Notes: a model not told the origin generated them from the letters alone. A stretch of 64,000 nucleotides of DNA from Symbioplanes lichenis (GCF_030709675.1 NZ_JAUZQD010000005.1:310001-374000); one strand, 5' to 3'. Shown: positions 41,843-51,553, numbered from the stretch's first letter. Made by a program: numbers and translations.

Positions 41843-41843
<1 letters not shown>
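41148..41843 (-). CDS. ABC transporter ATPase, LivF type
   Basis: 231 residues. Walker A is GANGAGKTT, the signature LSGGERQLLALGRAL, Walker B LLLDEPSLGLAP and the switch His is replaced in VEQN as usual in this family. It drives uptake with the LivG-type partner. The ATG overlaps the LivG stop by one base; a GTG one codon earlier is also possible. Confidence 0.94.
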
Positions 41844-42514
<671 letters not shown>

Positions 42515-42554
42515 CAACACCCCTCTGTGTGTCCTCTTTGGAAATTGCAGCCTG

Positions 42555-42600
42555 AGTGTAGATTCTTGTGACGAGGAGTCAATGGCCGCGAAACATTGAC
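42555..42600 (-). promoter_or_regulatory. Promoter of the importer/catabolic operon with an inverted-repeat operator
   Basis: On the minus strand TTGACT (42577-42582) and TACACT (42555-42560) are 16 bases apart. Overlapping the -35 box is a perfect inverted repeat GTCAATG-N9-CATTGAC (42578-42600). A TetR dimer there would block the operon promoter. Confidence 0.75.
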
Positions 42601-42687
42601 GACAACTAGTGCGTCTTCCGGCGTTTGCGACGACGGCACGGTCCCGTCTCGTCCGTTCAGATGATCTTGCCGGGCGGCGGGGGCGCC

Positions 42688-42693
42688 TATCGT
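42688..42693 (+). promoter_or_regulatory. -10 box, leaderless promoter
   Basis: TATCGT lies 6 bases before the GTG at 42700 and supports this start over earlier ATG codons. Confidence 0.5.
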
Positions 42694-42699
42694 GGCTCG

Positions 42700-44682
42700 G
42701 TGCGCAATACAGTCATCCGGGCCGGGCTGGCGGCCGTCGTGCTGGGCGGGTCGCTGGCGGCCTGGGGTCTCACCACGGGGACCGCCTCGGCGGCTGCGGG
42801 GCCTATCGCTCTGCCCGAGTCGGCGGGGATTCCGCTGCCGGCCGCGACGGTGTCGTCGCCGGGGGACATGGTCGTCGACGGGCCGCGGCACCGGGTGCTG
42901 ATCAGCGATGCCGACGCTGGTCAGGTCGTTGCGCTGAGCTATGCGGGGGTGCGGCAGGCGGCCGTCGACGTCGTGGGCGCGGGGACAATGACCATGTCGC
43001 CGGACCGCAGCCGGCTCTATGTCACTTCCAGTGAGCCCACCGACCTGGCCGCCGAGCCGCAGATCCTGGGGGAGCACGAGATCGTGGTCCTCGACGTCGC
43101 CACTCTCACGGTGCTCGAGCGCTATCCGCTCGGCCGGGCCCGGACGCCCACCACGGTCGTGCCTGCGGGCGGCAAGCTGTGGTTCAGCTACCGGGAGGTC
43201 GGCGGGTACGGCAACTGGGGCTCGATCGACGCCGACGGCGTGCACGTGCACGCTGCTTCCCCGATCGACATCGCCCAGGACTCGTTGCTCGCGGTCTCGC
43301 CCACCGACCCCGACATGCTGGCTGTGACCGGCCGGGCGCTGACCGAGAGCGACCTCGTCCTGTACGACGTGTCCGGCGGCGTGGAGCGTGAGATCGCGCG
43401 GAACAGCCAGGGCGACGACGGCATCTCGAACTACAGCGGGCTCACCTTCACGGCCGACGGCAAACAGGTGTTCCTGGGCGGCTACGGCGGCAAGGTGTTC
43501 CGGTCGGTGCCCGGCCTGGTGCTCGACGGCATCGTGAACATGGGCGGCTTCGCCTCGGTCGACAGCACCGCCGGCGCCGGGACAATGGTCACCGACACGT
43601 GGGGTGCGGCGTCGCTCTACCCGCCCGGCGCCGTGACCGCGTCCCAGCAGTGGAACTTCCCGCTCACCGGCCGCTACCCGTACAGCCCGAGAACCGTCGC
43701 CTGGGAGCCGGGCGGGGCGCGGGCGTTCGTGATCTCGTACAACACGATCGGCGAGCACCTGTTCTGGGAGCTGGACGCCCCGGCTGCCGCTGCCACGACG
43801 CTCACGCTGACCGGCCCGGCGACGTCGGCCCGCGGCGCCGCGCTGGCGCTCAAGGGGACGGCCAAAGGCATTGCGGGCGCCTCGATCGCCGTGGTGCGCA
43901 AGGACCTGGAGAACCCCGCGGGCGTCAGGCTGCCCGCGGTGCCGGTCGCCGCCGACGGTACGTTCACCGTGTCCGACAAGCCGGCGGTCGGTGGCACTGT
44001 CGCCTATGTCGTGTCCTATGCGGGCGACGCTCTGCACAAGCCGGCCACCGCGTCGGCCGCCGTGGCGGTGTCCCGGCTGACGCCCGCCGTCACGATCAGT
44101 GGCAACGGGGTCGTGCACGCGTTCAACTCGACGGCCACGTTCACCGCGCACCTGGGCGCCACGTACAAGAACCGTACGGTGGAGATCTGGGCCGACCCGT
44201 ACGGCGCCGACCAGCCCAACCGCCTGGTGCGCAAGGCCACCGCCGACAGCAAGGGCAACGTGACGGCGTCGCTCGCCCTGCGCCGCACGACGACGGTGTC
44301 GGCCGTGTTCACCGGGGACGCCCGCTACGCCCCGCGCACGGTCAAGGCGGTCGCCGCCACGAAGGTGTCGGTGTCGACGACGCTGGTCGGGACGTACAAG
44401 ACCGGCTACTTCCGCAAGACGGTCAACCCGCGCGTCGTCACGGCCATGTCGGACTATCCGAACCGGAAGCAGAAGCTGTTCTTCGAGTCGTACACGGGCG
44501 GCAAGTGGAAGGCGTGGCGCAGTGCCGTCCTTCCGGCGGACTCCACGTACACGCTGACCGGCACGCATGCGACGGGGGTTCGCTACCGGGTGCGGTCGGC
44601 TTATGTCAGCGGCAGTGTCGCCGGGGACTCGGTGAATTACACGACGTACGGCGCGTTCCAGTACTTCGCCTTCACGAAGTGA
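42700..44682 (+). CDS. Secreted beta-propeller (YncE-like) protein with Ig-like repeats
   Basis: 660 residues from the GTG. A Sec signal peptide ends near ASA|AAG (about 29). The first half (about 45-365) has repeated blade-like segments such as PGDMVVDGPRHRVLISDADAG, ITMSPDRSRLYVTS-type sequence, GLTFTADGKQVFLGG and VAWEPGGARAFVIS, typical of YncE/NHL propellers. The second half has Ig-like strands (TLTLTGPATSARGAALALKG, VSYAGDALHKPATAS, AVFTGDARYAPRTV) and a C-terminal module ending in YFAFTK. Probably a cell-surface binding protein; function unknown. Divergent from the importer operon. Confidence 0.85.
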   Translation: MRNTVIRAGLAAVVLGGSLAAWGLTTGTASAAAGPIALPESAGIPLPAATVSSPGDMVVDGPRHRVLISDADAGQVVALSYAGVRQAAVDVVGAGTMTMSPDRSRLYVTSSEPTDLAAEPQILGEHEIVVLDVATLTVLERYPLGRARTPTTVVPAGGKLWFSYREVGGYGNWGSIDADGVHVHAASPIDIAQDSLLAVSPTDPDMLAVTGRALTESDLVLYDVSGGVEREIARNSQGDDGISNYSGLTFTADGKQVFLGGYGGKVFRSVPGLVLDGIVNMGGFASVDSTAGAGTMVTDTWGAASLYPPGAVTASQQWNFPLTGRYPYSPRTVAWEPGGARAFVISYNTIGEHLFWELDAPAAAATTLTLTGPATSARGAALALKGTAKGIAGASIAVVRKDLENPAGVRLPAVPVAADGTFTVSDKPAVGGTVAYVVSYAGDALHKPATASAAVAVSRLTPAVTISGNGVVHAFNSTATFTAHLGATYKNRTVEIWADPYGADQPNRLVRKATADSKGNVTASLALRRTTTVSAVFTGDARYAPRTVKAVAATKVSVSTTLVGTYKTGYFRKTVNPRVVTAMSDYPNRKQKLFFESYTGGKWKAWRSAVLPADSTYTLTGTHATGVRYRVRSAYVSGSVAGDSVNYTTYGAFQYFAFTK

Positions 44683-44707
44683 CCTTTGTGGTTCGTTTGA
44701 GGCCGTT

Positions 44708-45403
44708 TCACCAGGAGACCGGGCCCTCCCGGTCGAGGAAACGTCCGCTCGGGCCGGCGGTGTCGAACACCGCTGTCACGACGGCGTCGCTGCCCTCCTC
44801 GACCGGGTGCCCCGAGCCGCCGGTGAACTCGGTCGCGGTCAGCCCCGGATCGATCGCCGTCACGATGACGGACGGGAGGCTCTTCGCGTACTGCACGGCC
44901 AGCATGTTGAGGGCCGCCTTCGACGCCGGATAGGGCAGATGCGCGATCTCCGCGTAGTCGTCGCCGGTCGACTGCAACGTCAGGGAGCCCATGCCCGACG
45001 AGACCATGACCAGGCGAGGCTGCTCGGACGCGAGCAACAGCGGCAGAAACGCCTGAGTCACCCGCACCGGCCCGAGCAGATTGGTCTCGAACACCGCCCG
45101 GAAGTCGCCGGGCCCCACCTCGGCCGCCGGAGCCCACGTCCCCGGAACGCCGGCATTGTTGACCAGCACGTCCAGGGTGTCCCCGACCTGCCGGACCGCG
45201 GCCCGCACCGAGTCGTCATCGGTGACGTCCAGGGCAACCGCCCTGATGTCCAGCCCCCGGGTGGACTCGTCGGCGGCCAGCCGCTCGGCCAGCCGGCCGG
45301 CATCGCGAGCCCCGGCAAACACCGTCCCGCCGCGCGCTGCCACCCGCTGCGCCGTCGAAAACCCGATGCCCCGCGAAGCCCCGGTAACCAGAACGCTCGT
45401 CAT
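44708..45403 (-). CDS. Short-chain dehydrogenase/reductase
   Basis: 231 residues. Cofactor motif VTGASRGIGFSTA (about 6-18), GARDAGR after strand 2 (favours NADP), VNNAGVPG, and the catalytic Tyr/Lys in LPYPASKAALNML. Substrate unknown; it stands alone, convergent with the propeller gene. The ATG is supported by TAGCGT 6 bases upstream. Confidence 0.92.
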   Translation of the reverse strand: MTSVLVTGASRGIGFSTAQRVAARGGTVFAGARDAGRLAERLAADESTRGLDIRAVALDVTDDDSVRAAVRQVGDTLDVLVNNAGVPGTWAPAAEVGPGDFRAVFETNLLGPVRVTQAFLPLLLASEQPRLVMVSSGMGSLTLQSTGDDYAEIAHLPYPASKAALNMLAVQYAKSLPSVIVTAIDPGLTATEFTGGSGHPVEEGSDAVVTAVFDTAGPSGRFLDREGPVSW

Positions 45404-45409
45404 CGGCCG

Positions 45410-45415
45410 ACGCTA
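45410..45415 (-). promoter_or_regulatory. -10 box, leaderless promoter of the SDR gene
   Basis: TAGCGT on the minus strand, 6 bases before the ATG at 45403. Confidence 0.5.
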
Positions 45416-45527
45416 ACAGCGCAAAGATCAACCGGCATCCGCACAGCATCCCCCCGCCGCGACTGCGGGACATTGATCCGGTCGCAAGCCAGCGATGTGG
45501 TCCGGGGCGCGCGCGTGGCTCCGGGCC

Positions 45528-45655
<128 letters not shown>

Positions 45656-45893
45656 GGCGGGGTGCCGGGCAGTGGTGTGGCTCGGAGTGTGCGTGGCGTG
45701 TCGGGGTCTGGCCCGGCGTGGCCGCACGAGGAGGCGATGGTCGTGGGGCATGCCTGGTCGGCGCTGGCGTAGGGCGGTGGCGTGGTCCGGAGCGAGTGTC
45801 GGCGTCTGGCCCGGCGTGGCGGCGAGGGAGTTGGCGTGATCGGCCTGGGCGCCGGCGCGAGGTGTCGGGGTGGCCGGACGCGGGCGTAGGGAG

Positions 45894-46625
45894 TCAGGCG
45901 ACGTTGATGGGGCGGAACTGGACGCTGACGCGGGGGCCGACCGGCTTGGCGGTCTTGGGGATGGCGTGCTCCCAGGTGCGCTGGCAGGAGCCGCCCATGA
46001 CGATGAGGTCGCCGTGGCCCAGCGGGAAGCGGAGGGTCTCGGCGGTGGGCCGGGCGACGTCGTGCGAGGCGGCGGCGCGGAGGCGGTCGATGTCCGAGGC
46101 GGCGCGGAGGCGGTCGGCGGCGGTGGAGGAGGTGGGGGCGACGCCGGGGCGGGGGCGGAGGACCAGGTTGCGGGGGGAGCCGAAGGAGACGATGGCGACC
46201 ATGGTGTCCTCGCGGGAGGAGCGGCCCAGGGTGTCGCCGTGCCAGGCGACGGAGTCGCGGCCGTCGCGGTAGAGGCACATGCCGGCGGTGACGAAGGGTT
46301 CGCCCAGCTCGGGGGCGTAGTGGGCGGTGAGGCTGTCGCGGGCCTCGGTGAGGAGGGGGTGGGGGAGGCGCTCGCCCCGCCCGTACCACCGGAGAAGCCG
46401 GGGCACGTCGACCACGCCGTCGTACATGGGACGGCGCTCGGCCTTCCAGTCGACGTCGTGCAGCAGGGTGTCGAAGACGGCGTCGGAGCTCTGGACGAAG
46501 CCGGGCAGCACGTCGACCCACGCGCCCGCGGCCAGGTGGTGGCGCACGAGGCGGCCGGGCAGGGGCTCGAGCGTGGCCCCCGCGCCACCCATCATGTCGA
46601 GCATCGACGGCTGATAGCTGCTCAC
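45894..46625 (-). CDS. alkB: AlkB-type Fe(II)/2-oxoglutarate dioxygenase
   Basis: 243 residues from a GTG. It should repair 1-methyladenine and 3-methylcytosine by oxidative demethylation. Iron ligands are in WHGDTLG (H and D) and WEHAIPK (distal H); the 2-oxoglutarate Arg lies in RVSVQFRP. CLYRDGRDSVAWHGD is diagnostic. A linker in the middle contains a duplicated DRLRAA segment. The GTG start has TAGTGT 7 bases upstream; an ATG seven codons later is an alternative. With alkA/ogt at the window start this is the third alkylation repair gene here. Confidence 0.92.
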   Translation of the reverse strand: MSSYQPSMLDMMGGAGATLEPLPGRLVRHHLAAGAWVDVLPGFVQSSDAVFDTLLHDVDWKAERRPMYDGVVDVPRLLRWYGRGERLPHPLLTEARDSLTAHYAPELGEPFVTAGMCLYRDGRDSVAWHGDTLGRSSREDTMVAIVSFGSPRNLVLRPRPGVAPTSSTAADRLRAASDIDRLRAAASHDVARPTAETLRFPLGHGDLIVMGGSCQRTWEHAIPKTAKPVGPRVSVQFRPINVA

Positions 46626-46632
46626 GGCGGCC

Positions 46633-46638
46633 ACACTA
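46633..46638 (-). promoter_or_regulatory. -10 box, leaderless promoter of alkB
   Basis: TAGTGT on the minus strand, 7 bases before the GTG at 46625. Confidence 0.5.
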
Positions 46639-46662
46639 CTCCGGTTCGAACACCCGTGCGAA

Positions 46663-47727
46663 TCAGTCCTTGTCCGGCTCCGGCGGCCGATAGGTGACCT
46701 GCGCCAGGGGGAACTGCTGGTCGTCGCCGAAGGGGGACGGCCCGCCCGCGTTCGTGGCCAGCAGCTCCGCCACGTCCATCCGGCCGTCCGCACCCACCGG
46801 CGGCGCCTCGGGCAGACGCACGTGCCCGTCGCCCAGGCCGGAGGCGACATCGGTCACGCCGGCCGTGGAGCTGGGGGCCATGGAACTGCCCGCGGGAGCG
46901 GGAGTGCCGAGCGGTTTTCCGTCCACGCCCCGGCTGGGGATGCCGCCCTCGCCGACGGGCGCCGGCGCCGCGCCGGGCACCTGGTCGCGGCGCAGGATCT
47001 TGCGCCCCAGCCAGACCAGGGGGTCGTAGCGCTTGTCCACGACGCGTTCCTTGAGGGGGATGATCGCGTTGTCAGTGATCTTGATGTGCTCGGGGCAGAC
47101 CTCCGTACAACATTTGGTGATGTTGCAATAGCCGAGGCCTTGCGACGCCTGCGCGTACTCCTTGCGGTCCGATCGGGCATCGAGCGGGTGCATGTCGAGC
47201 TCGGCCGCGCGGATGAAGTAACGCGGGCCGCTGAAGGCCGCCTTGTTCTCCTCGTGGTCGCGTACGACATGGCAGGTGTTCTGGCAGAGGAAGCACTCGA
47301 TGCACTTGCGGAACTCCTGCGAGCGCTCGACGTCGACCTGCTGCATCCGATAGTCGCCCGGCGCCAGCGACGGCGGCGCGAAGGCCGGGGTCTCGCGGGC
47401 CTTGACGTAGTTGAAGGAGACGTCGGTCACGAGGTCGCGGATCACCGGGAAGGTGCGCAGCGGCGTGATCGTCACCGTCTCGTCGTCGCCGAAGGTCGAC
47501 ATGCGGGTCATGCAGCCCAGCCGCGGCTTGCCGTTGATCTCCATCGAGCACGAGCCGCACTTGCCGGCCTTGCAGTTCCAGCGGCACGCGAGGTCGGGCG
47601 CCTGGGTGGCCTGCAGCCGGTGGATGATGTCGAGCACGACCTCGCCGTCGTTGACCTCGACGTCGTAGTCGCGGATCTCCCCACCGGACTCGTCCCCGCG
47701 CCAGACCCGGAAGTGACGGTCGGTCAT
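46663..47727 (-). CDS. sdhB: Succinate dehydrogenase iron-sulfur subunit (Sdh1 type) with a long tail
   Basis: 354 residues, about 100 more than the usual 250. The [2Fe-2S] ligands are Cys52, 57, 60 and 72, the [4Fe-4S] cluster is in CIECFLCQNTC (142-152) and the third cluster in CNITKCCTEVCP (201-212). Residues 251-354 form a Pro/Gly/Ala-rich extension without cysteines, ending in FPLAQVTYRPPEPDKD. It transfers electrons from FAD to menaquinone in the membrane subunit. The ATG overlaps the sdhA stop by 4 bases. Confidence 0.95.
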   Translation of the reverse strand: MTDRHFRVWRGDESGGEIRDYDVEVNDGEVVLDIIHRLQATQAPDLACRWNCKAGKCGSCSMEINGKPRLGCMTRMSTFGDDETVTITPLRTFPVIRDLVTDVSFNYVKARETPAFAPPSLAPGDYRMQQVDVERSQEFRKCIECFLCQNTCHVVRDHEENKAAFSGPRYFIRAAELDMHPLDARSDRKEYAQASQGLGYCNITKCCTEVCPEHIKITDNAIIPLKERVVDKRYDPLVWLGRKILRRDQVPGAAPAPVGEGGIPSRGVDGKPLGTPAPAGSSMAPSSTAGVTDVASGLGDGHVRLPEAPPVGADGRMDVAELLATNAGGPSPFGDDQQFPLAQVTYRPPEPDKD

Positions 47728-49604
47728 GCCAGCTCCTCGTCGGTCATGTACTTGCTCAGTTCGCCACGGTCGAAGAGCTCGAGCAGCTCGGGCGGCATCG
47801 TCGGAAGGGCCTTGCGGTCGAGACGCACGTCACCCGCTTCGTCGAGCGAGCACACCAGGTTGACCTGCCGCCACTCGGCGCTCATCGCCGGGAAGTCCTC
47901 CCGGGTGTGGCCGCCACGCGACTCCTCACGTTCGAGCGCCGCCCGGGCCGTACATTCGGAGACAATCATCATGTTGCGCAGGTCGAGCGCGAGGTGCCAG
48001 GCCGGGTTGTAGCGGCGGCCGCCGGGCGCGCCGACCTTCGCGACACGCTGCTTGAGCTCCTGCAGCCGCTTCAGCGCGTCGGTCAGCTCGCCCTCGCGCC
48101 GGATGATGCCGACCAGGTCGCCCATCACCGCCTGAAGATCCTGCTGCAGGGTGTACGGGTTCTCGCCGCCCTCCCGCGACAACGGCGCCAGGGCCGTGTC
48201 CGTCGCGGCCTCCACGTCGGCGGGCCGGAGCTTCGGGCGATGGTCGAGCGCCGAGACGTACGCGGCCGCGTGCTCACCGGCCCGTTTGCCGAACACGAGC
48301 AGGTCGGAGAGCGAGTTGCCGCCGAGCCGGTTCGAGCCGTGCATCCCGCCCGAGACCTCGCCCGCAGCGAAGAGGCCCCGCACCGTACCCAGGGCGGCGG
48401 TCGTGTCGGGGTCGACCTCGACGCCACCCATCACGTAATGGCAGGTCGGGCCGACCTCCATGGGCTCCTTGGTGATGTCGACGTCGGCCAGCTCCTTGAA
48501 CTGGTGGTGCATCGACGGCAGCCGCCGCACGATCTGCTCGGCGGGCATCCGGGTCGAGACGTCGAGGAACACGCCGCCCGACTTGGTGCCCCGGCCCGCC
48601 TTGACCTCGCTGTTGATGGCGCGCGCGACCTCGTCCCGGGGGAGCAGCTCGGGCGGGCGCCGGTTGTTGTCCGGATCGGAGTACCAGCGGTCGGCCTCCT
48701 CCTCGGTGTCCGCGTACTGCTTGCGGAACACGTCGGGGACGTACTCGAACATGAAGCGCTTGCCGTCGGAGTTGCGCAGCACGCCGCCGTCGCCGCGGAC
48801 CGACTCGGTGACGAGGATCCCCTTGACGGACGGCGGCCAGACCATGCCGGTCGGGTGGAACTGCAGGAACTCCATGTTGATCAGCGTCGCCCCGGCCCGC
48901 AGCGCGAGGGCGTGCCCGTCGCCGGTGTACTCCCAGGAGTTCGACGTCACCTTGTACGAGCGCCCGACGCCGCCCGTCGCCAGCACCACCGCCGGCGCCT
49001 CGAGCAGCAGGAACTGCCCCGACTCGCGGTAGTAGCCGAACGCCCCGGCGATCCGGTCGCCGCTCAGCACCAGCTCGGTGATCGTCGTCTCGGCGAAAAC
49101 GCGGATCCGCGACTCGTAGTCACCCGTCTCGGCGTGGTCCTCCTGCTGCAACGACACGATCTTCTGCTGCAGCGTGCGGATCATCTCGAGCCCGGTACGG
49201 TCGCCGACGTGCGCGAGCCGCGGATACTCGTGGCCGCCGAAGTTGCGCTGGGAGATCTTGCCGTCCTTCGTCCGGTCGAAGAGCGCGCCGTACGTCTCCA
49301 GCTCCCAGATGCGCTCGGGAGCCTCCTTGGCGTGCAACTCCGCCATCCGATAGTTGTTGAGGAACTTGCCGCCCCGCATGGTGTCGCGGAAGTGCACCAT
49401 CCAGTTGTCGCGGCTGTTGGCGTTGCCCATCGCCGCGGCCGCCCCGCCTTCGGCCATGACCGTGTGGGCCTTGCCGAACAAAGACTTCGAGATGATCGCC
49501 GTACGTTTCCCCGCGAGCCGCGCCTCGATCGCCGCCCGCAGTCCGGCGCCGCCCGCGCCGATGACCACGACGTCGTACAGGTGCCGTTCGATCCGTTCCG
49601 TCAC
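47724..49604 (-). CDS. sdhA: Succinate dehydrogenase flavoprotein subunit (Sdh1 type)
   Basis: 626 residues from a GTG with GGAGGG 5 bases upstream. The FAD Rossmann loop is VIGAGGAGLRAA, the covalent FAD His is His47 in KAHTVMAEGG, and the active-site regions HPTGMVWPP, VRGDGGVLRN and HGSNRLGGNSLSDLL are intact. The chain resembles the mycobacterial Rv0248c group. It oxidises succinate to fumarate. The gap to sdhC is 11 bases. Confidence 0.96.
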   Translation of the reverse strand: MTERIERHLYDVVVIGAGGAGLRAAIEARLAGKRTAIISKSLFGKAHTVMAEGGAAAAMGNANSRDNWMVHFRDTMRGGKFLNNYRMAELHAKEAPERIWELETYGALFDRTKDGKISQRNFGGHEYPRLAHVGDRTGLEMIRTLQQKIVSLQQEDHAETGDYESRIRVFAETTITELVLSGDRIAGAFGYYRESGQFLLLEAPAVVLATGGVGRSYKVTSNSWEYTGDGHALALRAGATLINMEFLQFHPTGMVWPPSVKGILVTESVRGDGGVLRNSDGKRFMFEYVPDVFRKQYADTEEEADRWYSDPDNNRRPPELLPRDEVARAINSEVKAGRGTKSGGVFLDVSTRMPAEQIVRRLPSMHHQFKELADVDITKEPMEVGPTCHYVMGGVEVDPDTTAALGTVRGLFAAGEVSGGMHGSNRLGGNSLSDLLVFGKRAGEHAAAYVSALDHRPKLRPADVEAATDTALAPLSREGGENPYTLQQDLQAVMGDLVGIIRREGELTDALKRLQELKQRVAKVGAPGGRRYNPAWHLALDLRNMMIVSECTARAALEREESRGGHTREDFPAMSAEWRQVNLVCSLDEAGDVRLDRKALPTMPPELLELFDRGELSKYMTDEELA

Positions 49605-49615
49605 GTCACCCTCCT

Positions 49616-50407
49616 TCAGCTGACGAATCGCAGGTCGGGCCACCAGCCGGCGGCGACTGCCATGACGTAGAAGTCGGTCAGGGCCAGCGTGCCGAGGGTG
49701 ATCCAGGCGAGCTGCATGTGCCGCGTGTTGAGCTTCGACACGAAGGTCCAGAAGCGATAGCGCACCGGATGCTTCGAGAAATGCTTGAGGCGCCCGCCCG
49801 CGATGTGCCGGCAGGAATGACAGGACAATGTATACGCCCAGAGCATCACGACGTTTCCGAGCAGGATCACGTTGCCGAGCCCGATGCCGGTCTGGAACGC
49901 GCGGGCGGCGTCCCAGGTGTTGATGACCGAGATGATCACGGCGGCGTAGAAGGCGTACCGGTGCGCGTTTTGAAAGATCAACGGAAAGCGCGTCTCGCCG
50001 GTGTAGCGCGCGTGGCCGTCGGGCACCGCGCACGCCGGCGGGGACAGCCAGAAGGCCCGATAGTAGGCCTTCCGGTAGTAGTAGCAGGTCAGCCGGAAGA
50101 GCAGCAGGAACGGCAGGGTGAGCGCGGCCTCGGGCAGCAGCCAGAACGTCGGCAGCGGTGTCCCGAACTCGGCGGCCCCCTCGACGCACCGGTCGGTGAG
50201 ACACGGTGAGTAGAACGGGGTCAGATAGTGGTAATCCTCGACGTAGTACCACTTGTGCATGAACACGCGAACGGTCGCGTAGATCACCCAGGCGCTCAAC
50301 CCGACGAACGTGACCAGGGGCGGGAACCACCACCGGTCCGTCCGCAACGTCCGCGCCGCGATGGCCGCCCGGGATCGCCCCGCCTCCGGCCTCGTCGCCG
50401 TCGTCAT
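49616..50407 (-). CDS. sdhC: Succinate dehydrogenase membrane anchor (Sdh1 type, single large subunit)
   Basis: 263 residues from the ATG at 50407, with AGGGAGA 6 bases upstream. About five membrane helices: SAWVIYATVRVFMHKWYY, ALTLPFLLLFRLTCYYY, HRYAFYAAVIISVINTW, LLGNVVMLWAYTLSCHSCRH and LAWITLGTLALTDFYVMA. One large anchor instead of SdhC plus SdhD matches the mycobacterial Rv0249c type. Several His residues (for example H in CHSCRH) could bind heme. First gene of the sdhCAB operon. Confidence 0.9.
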   Translation of the reverse strand: MTTATRPEAGRSRAAIAARTLRTDRWWFPPLVTFVGLSAWVIYATVRVFMHKWYYVEDYHYLTPFYSPCLTDRCVEGAAEFGTPLPTFWLLPEAALTLPFLLLFRLTCYYYRKAYYRAFWLSPPACAVPDGHARYTGETRFPLIFQNAHRYAFYAAVIISVINTWDAARAFQTGIGLGNVILLGNVVMLWAYTLSCHSCRHIAGGRLKHFSKHPVRYRFWTFVSKLNTRHMQLAWITLGTLALTDFYVMAVAAGWWPDLRFVS

Positions 50408-50484
50408 CAATGTTCTCCCTGCAGCATCGATCACCTACGGGCGCGCAGGATCGACCCACTTGCAGCCGGGATTTGTGCGTCCGC

Positions 50485-50501
50485 AATGTGTGGCACACGT
50501 T
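50485..50501. promoter_or_regulatory. Palindrome upstream of sdhCAB
   Basis: AATGTGTG-G-CACACGTT is a 17-base palindrome with one mismatched pair, 78 bases upstream of the sdhC start. It is a candidate regulator site; I cannot name the protein. Confidence 0.5.
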
Positions 50502-50540
50502 ACAACGAAGGTCAGGATGCTGTCTGTATCAGACTTTGGC

Positions 50541-50580
50541 GAAGATCAATTGCATGGCGCGTTTCCCGGAATTGATCTTC
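50541..50580 (-). terminator. Inverted repeat after the 50604 gene
   Basis: GAAGATCAATT (50541-50551) pairs perfectly with 50570-50580, loop of 18 bases. It starts 23 bases after the stop of the minus-strand gene at 50604 and is AT-richer than its surroundings. Terminator is the likeliest role, a regulator site is possible. Confidence 0.55.
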
Positions 50581-50603
50581 CGGGTGATCTCTCGGAGGGA
50601 GCG

Positions 50604-51413
50604 TCAGAGGTCGGGGGCCTGAAGCCGCCGGATCGGTCCCGCGCAGGGGCCGGGCGACAGGCGGACGAGCTCGCCCGTGACGGCCTTGCCGTCCGCACTC
50701 TTCGGCGCGACGAAGAAGGCCGGGGTCTTGGACGCGGCCTGGGTGTCCAGCGCCTCCGCATAGGACGTCCGCGCGTCGAGCAGCTGCCGCCACCCGTCGA
50801 CCGCCTTGCCGTCCCGCACCTGCGGCAGATAGAGCCGCAACGCCGCGTTCTCGTCCCGTACGGCGGTAGCCCTGGCCTGCGGCGACGCCGTAGCGCCGGG
50901 CGGGGTGAGCCGGTTGAGCCGCTGCTCCAGCTCGAGGCAGGAGGCGTCGCGCAGCTGCCGTTCCTCCCGGGCGTCGTCGGCGTCGTCGCGGAAGCCGGAA
51001 ACCGCGCCGAGCACCGCGAGCCCACCGGCGCAGAGCGCGACGACCACGAGGGCCGCCCCGGCAACAATGGCCCCGACGAACCACCGCCGGCGCCGCCGCT
51101 TGCGCGGATCCGTCTCCGGGCCCCCGAACGCGAACCGCGCCGCCCGGCCCCGCCGCCCCGAAGTCGCTCCCGCCGCTCCCGCCGTGGTCGTGGCGTCCTC
51201 GCGGGTCCCGCCGGCTCCCACGGCGGCGCCCCCGTCGGTGGGATCGCCGACGTGCAGGTCGTCGCTGTCGCCCGCGTCCCGCCCCGAGCCGGTCGCGGCC
51301 CGGGCGCTGGCGTCGGCGGCTCCCCCGTCGGTCGGATCGCCCGCACCGGCCGGTCCGCCCGCGGGCCCGGACGGATCGAGCGGAGACTGCTGGTCACGCG
51401 GCGCGTCACTCAC
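50604..51413 (-). CDS. Single-pass membrane protein, unknown function
   Basis: 269 residues from a GTG. A long disordered cytoplasmic part rich in Ala/Gly/Asp/Thr (about 1-85; with two DPTDGGAA copies) leads to a basic stretch (RKRRRRRW) and one transmembrane helix (about 100-122). The extracellular part (about 130-269) has a Cys pair (SCLELEQRLN ... PGPCAGPIRR), LRLYLPQVRDGKAVDGWRQLL and a helical pattern. Not recognised. The sequence resembles many actinobacterial anchored proteins of unknown role. Confidence 0.7.
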   Translation of the reverse strand: MSDAPRDQQSPLDPSGPAGGPAGAGDPTDGGAADASARAATGSGRDAGDSDDLHVGDPTDGGAAVGAGGTREDATTTAGAAGATSGRRGRAARFAFGGPETDPRKRRRRRWFVGAIVAGAALVVVALCAGGLAVLGAVSGFRDDADDAREERQLRDASCLELEQRLNRLTPPGATASPQARATAVRDENAALRLYLPQVRDGKAVDGWRQLLDARTSYAEALDTQAASKTPAFFVAPKSADGKAVTGELVRLSPGPCAGPIRRLQAPDL

Positions 51414-51553
51414 CGGCCCAGTGAAGCACGCCACCACACGCCCCGCCCGCCGTCGATCTCCCCGCGCGCCCACTCGGTGGCGGAGGAAGCTGCCCGCAGC
51501 CGGCCCCACCGCCGGACGGTGTGCGGGCGCGCGCCGCCGATGGCGTGAGGCAA

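Noticed and set aside
47724..50498. A single 924-residue SdhA-containing frame
   Set aside because: The first 298 codons are out of frame over sdhC and give low-complexity sequence; the GTG at 49604 with a strong Shine-Dalgarno is the real start.
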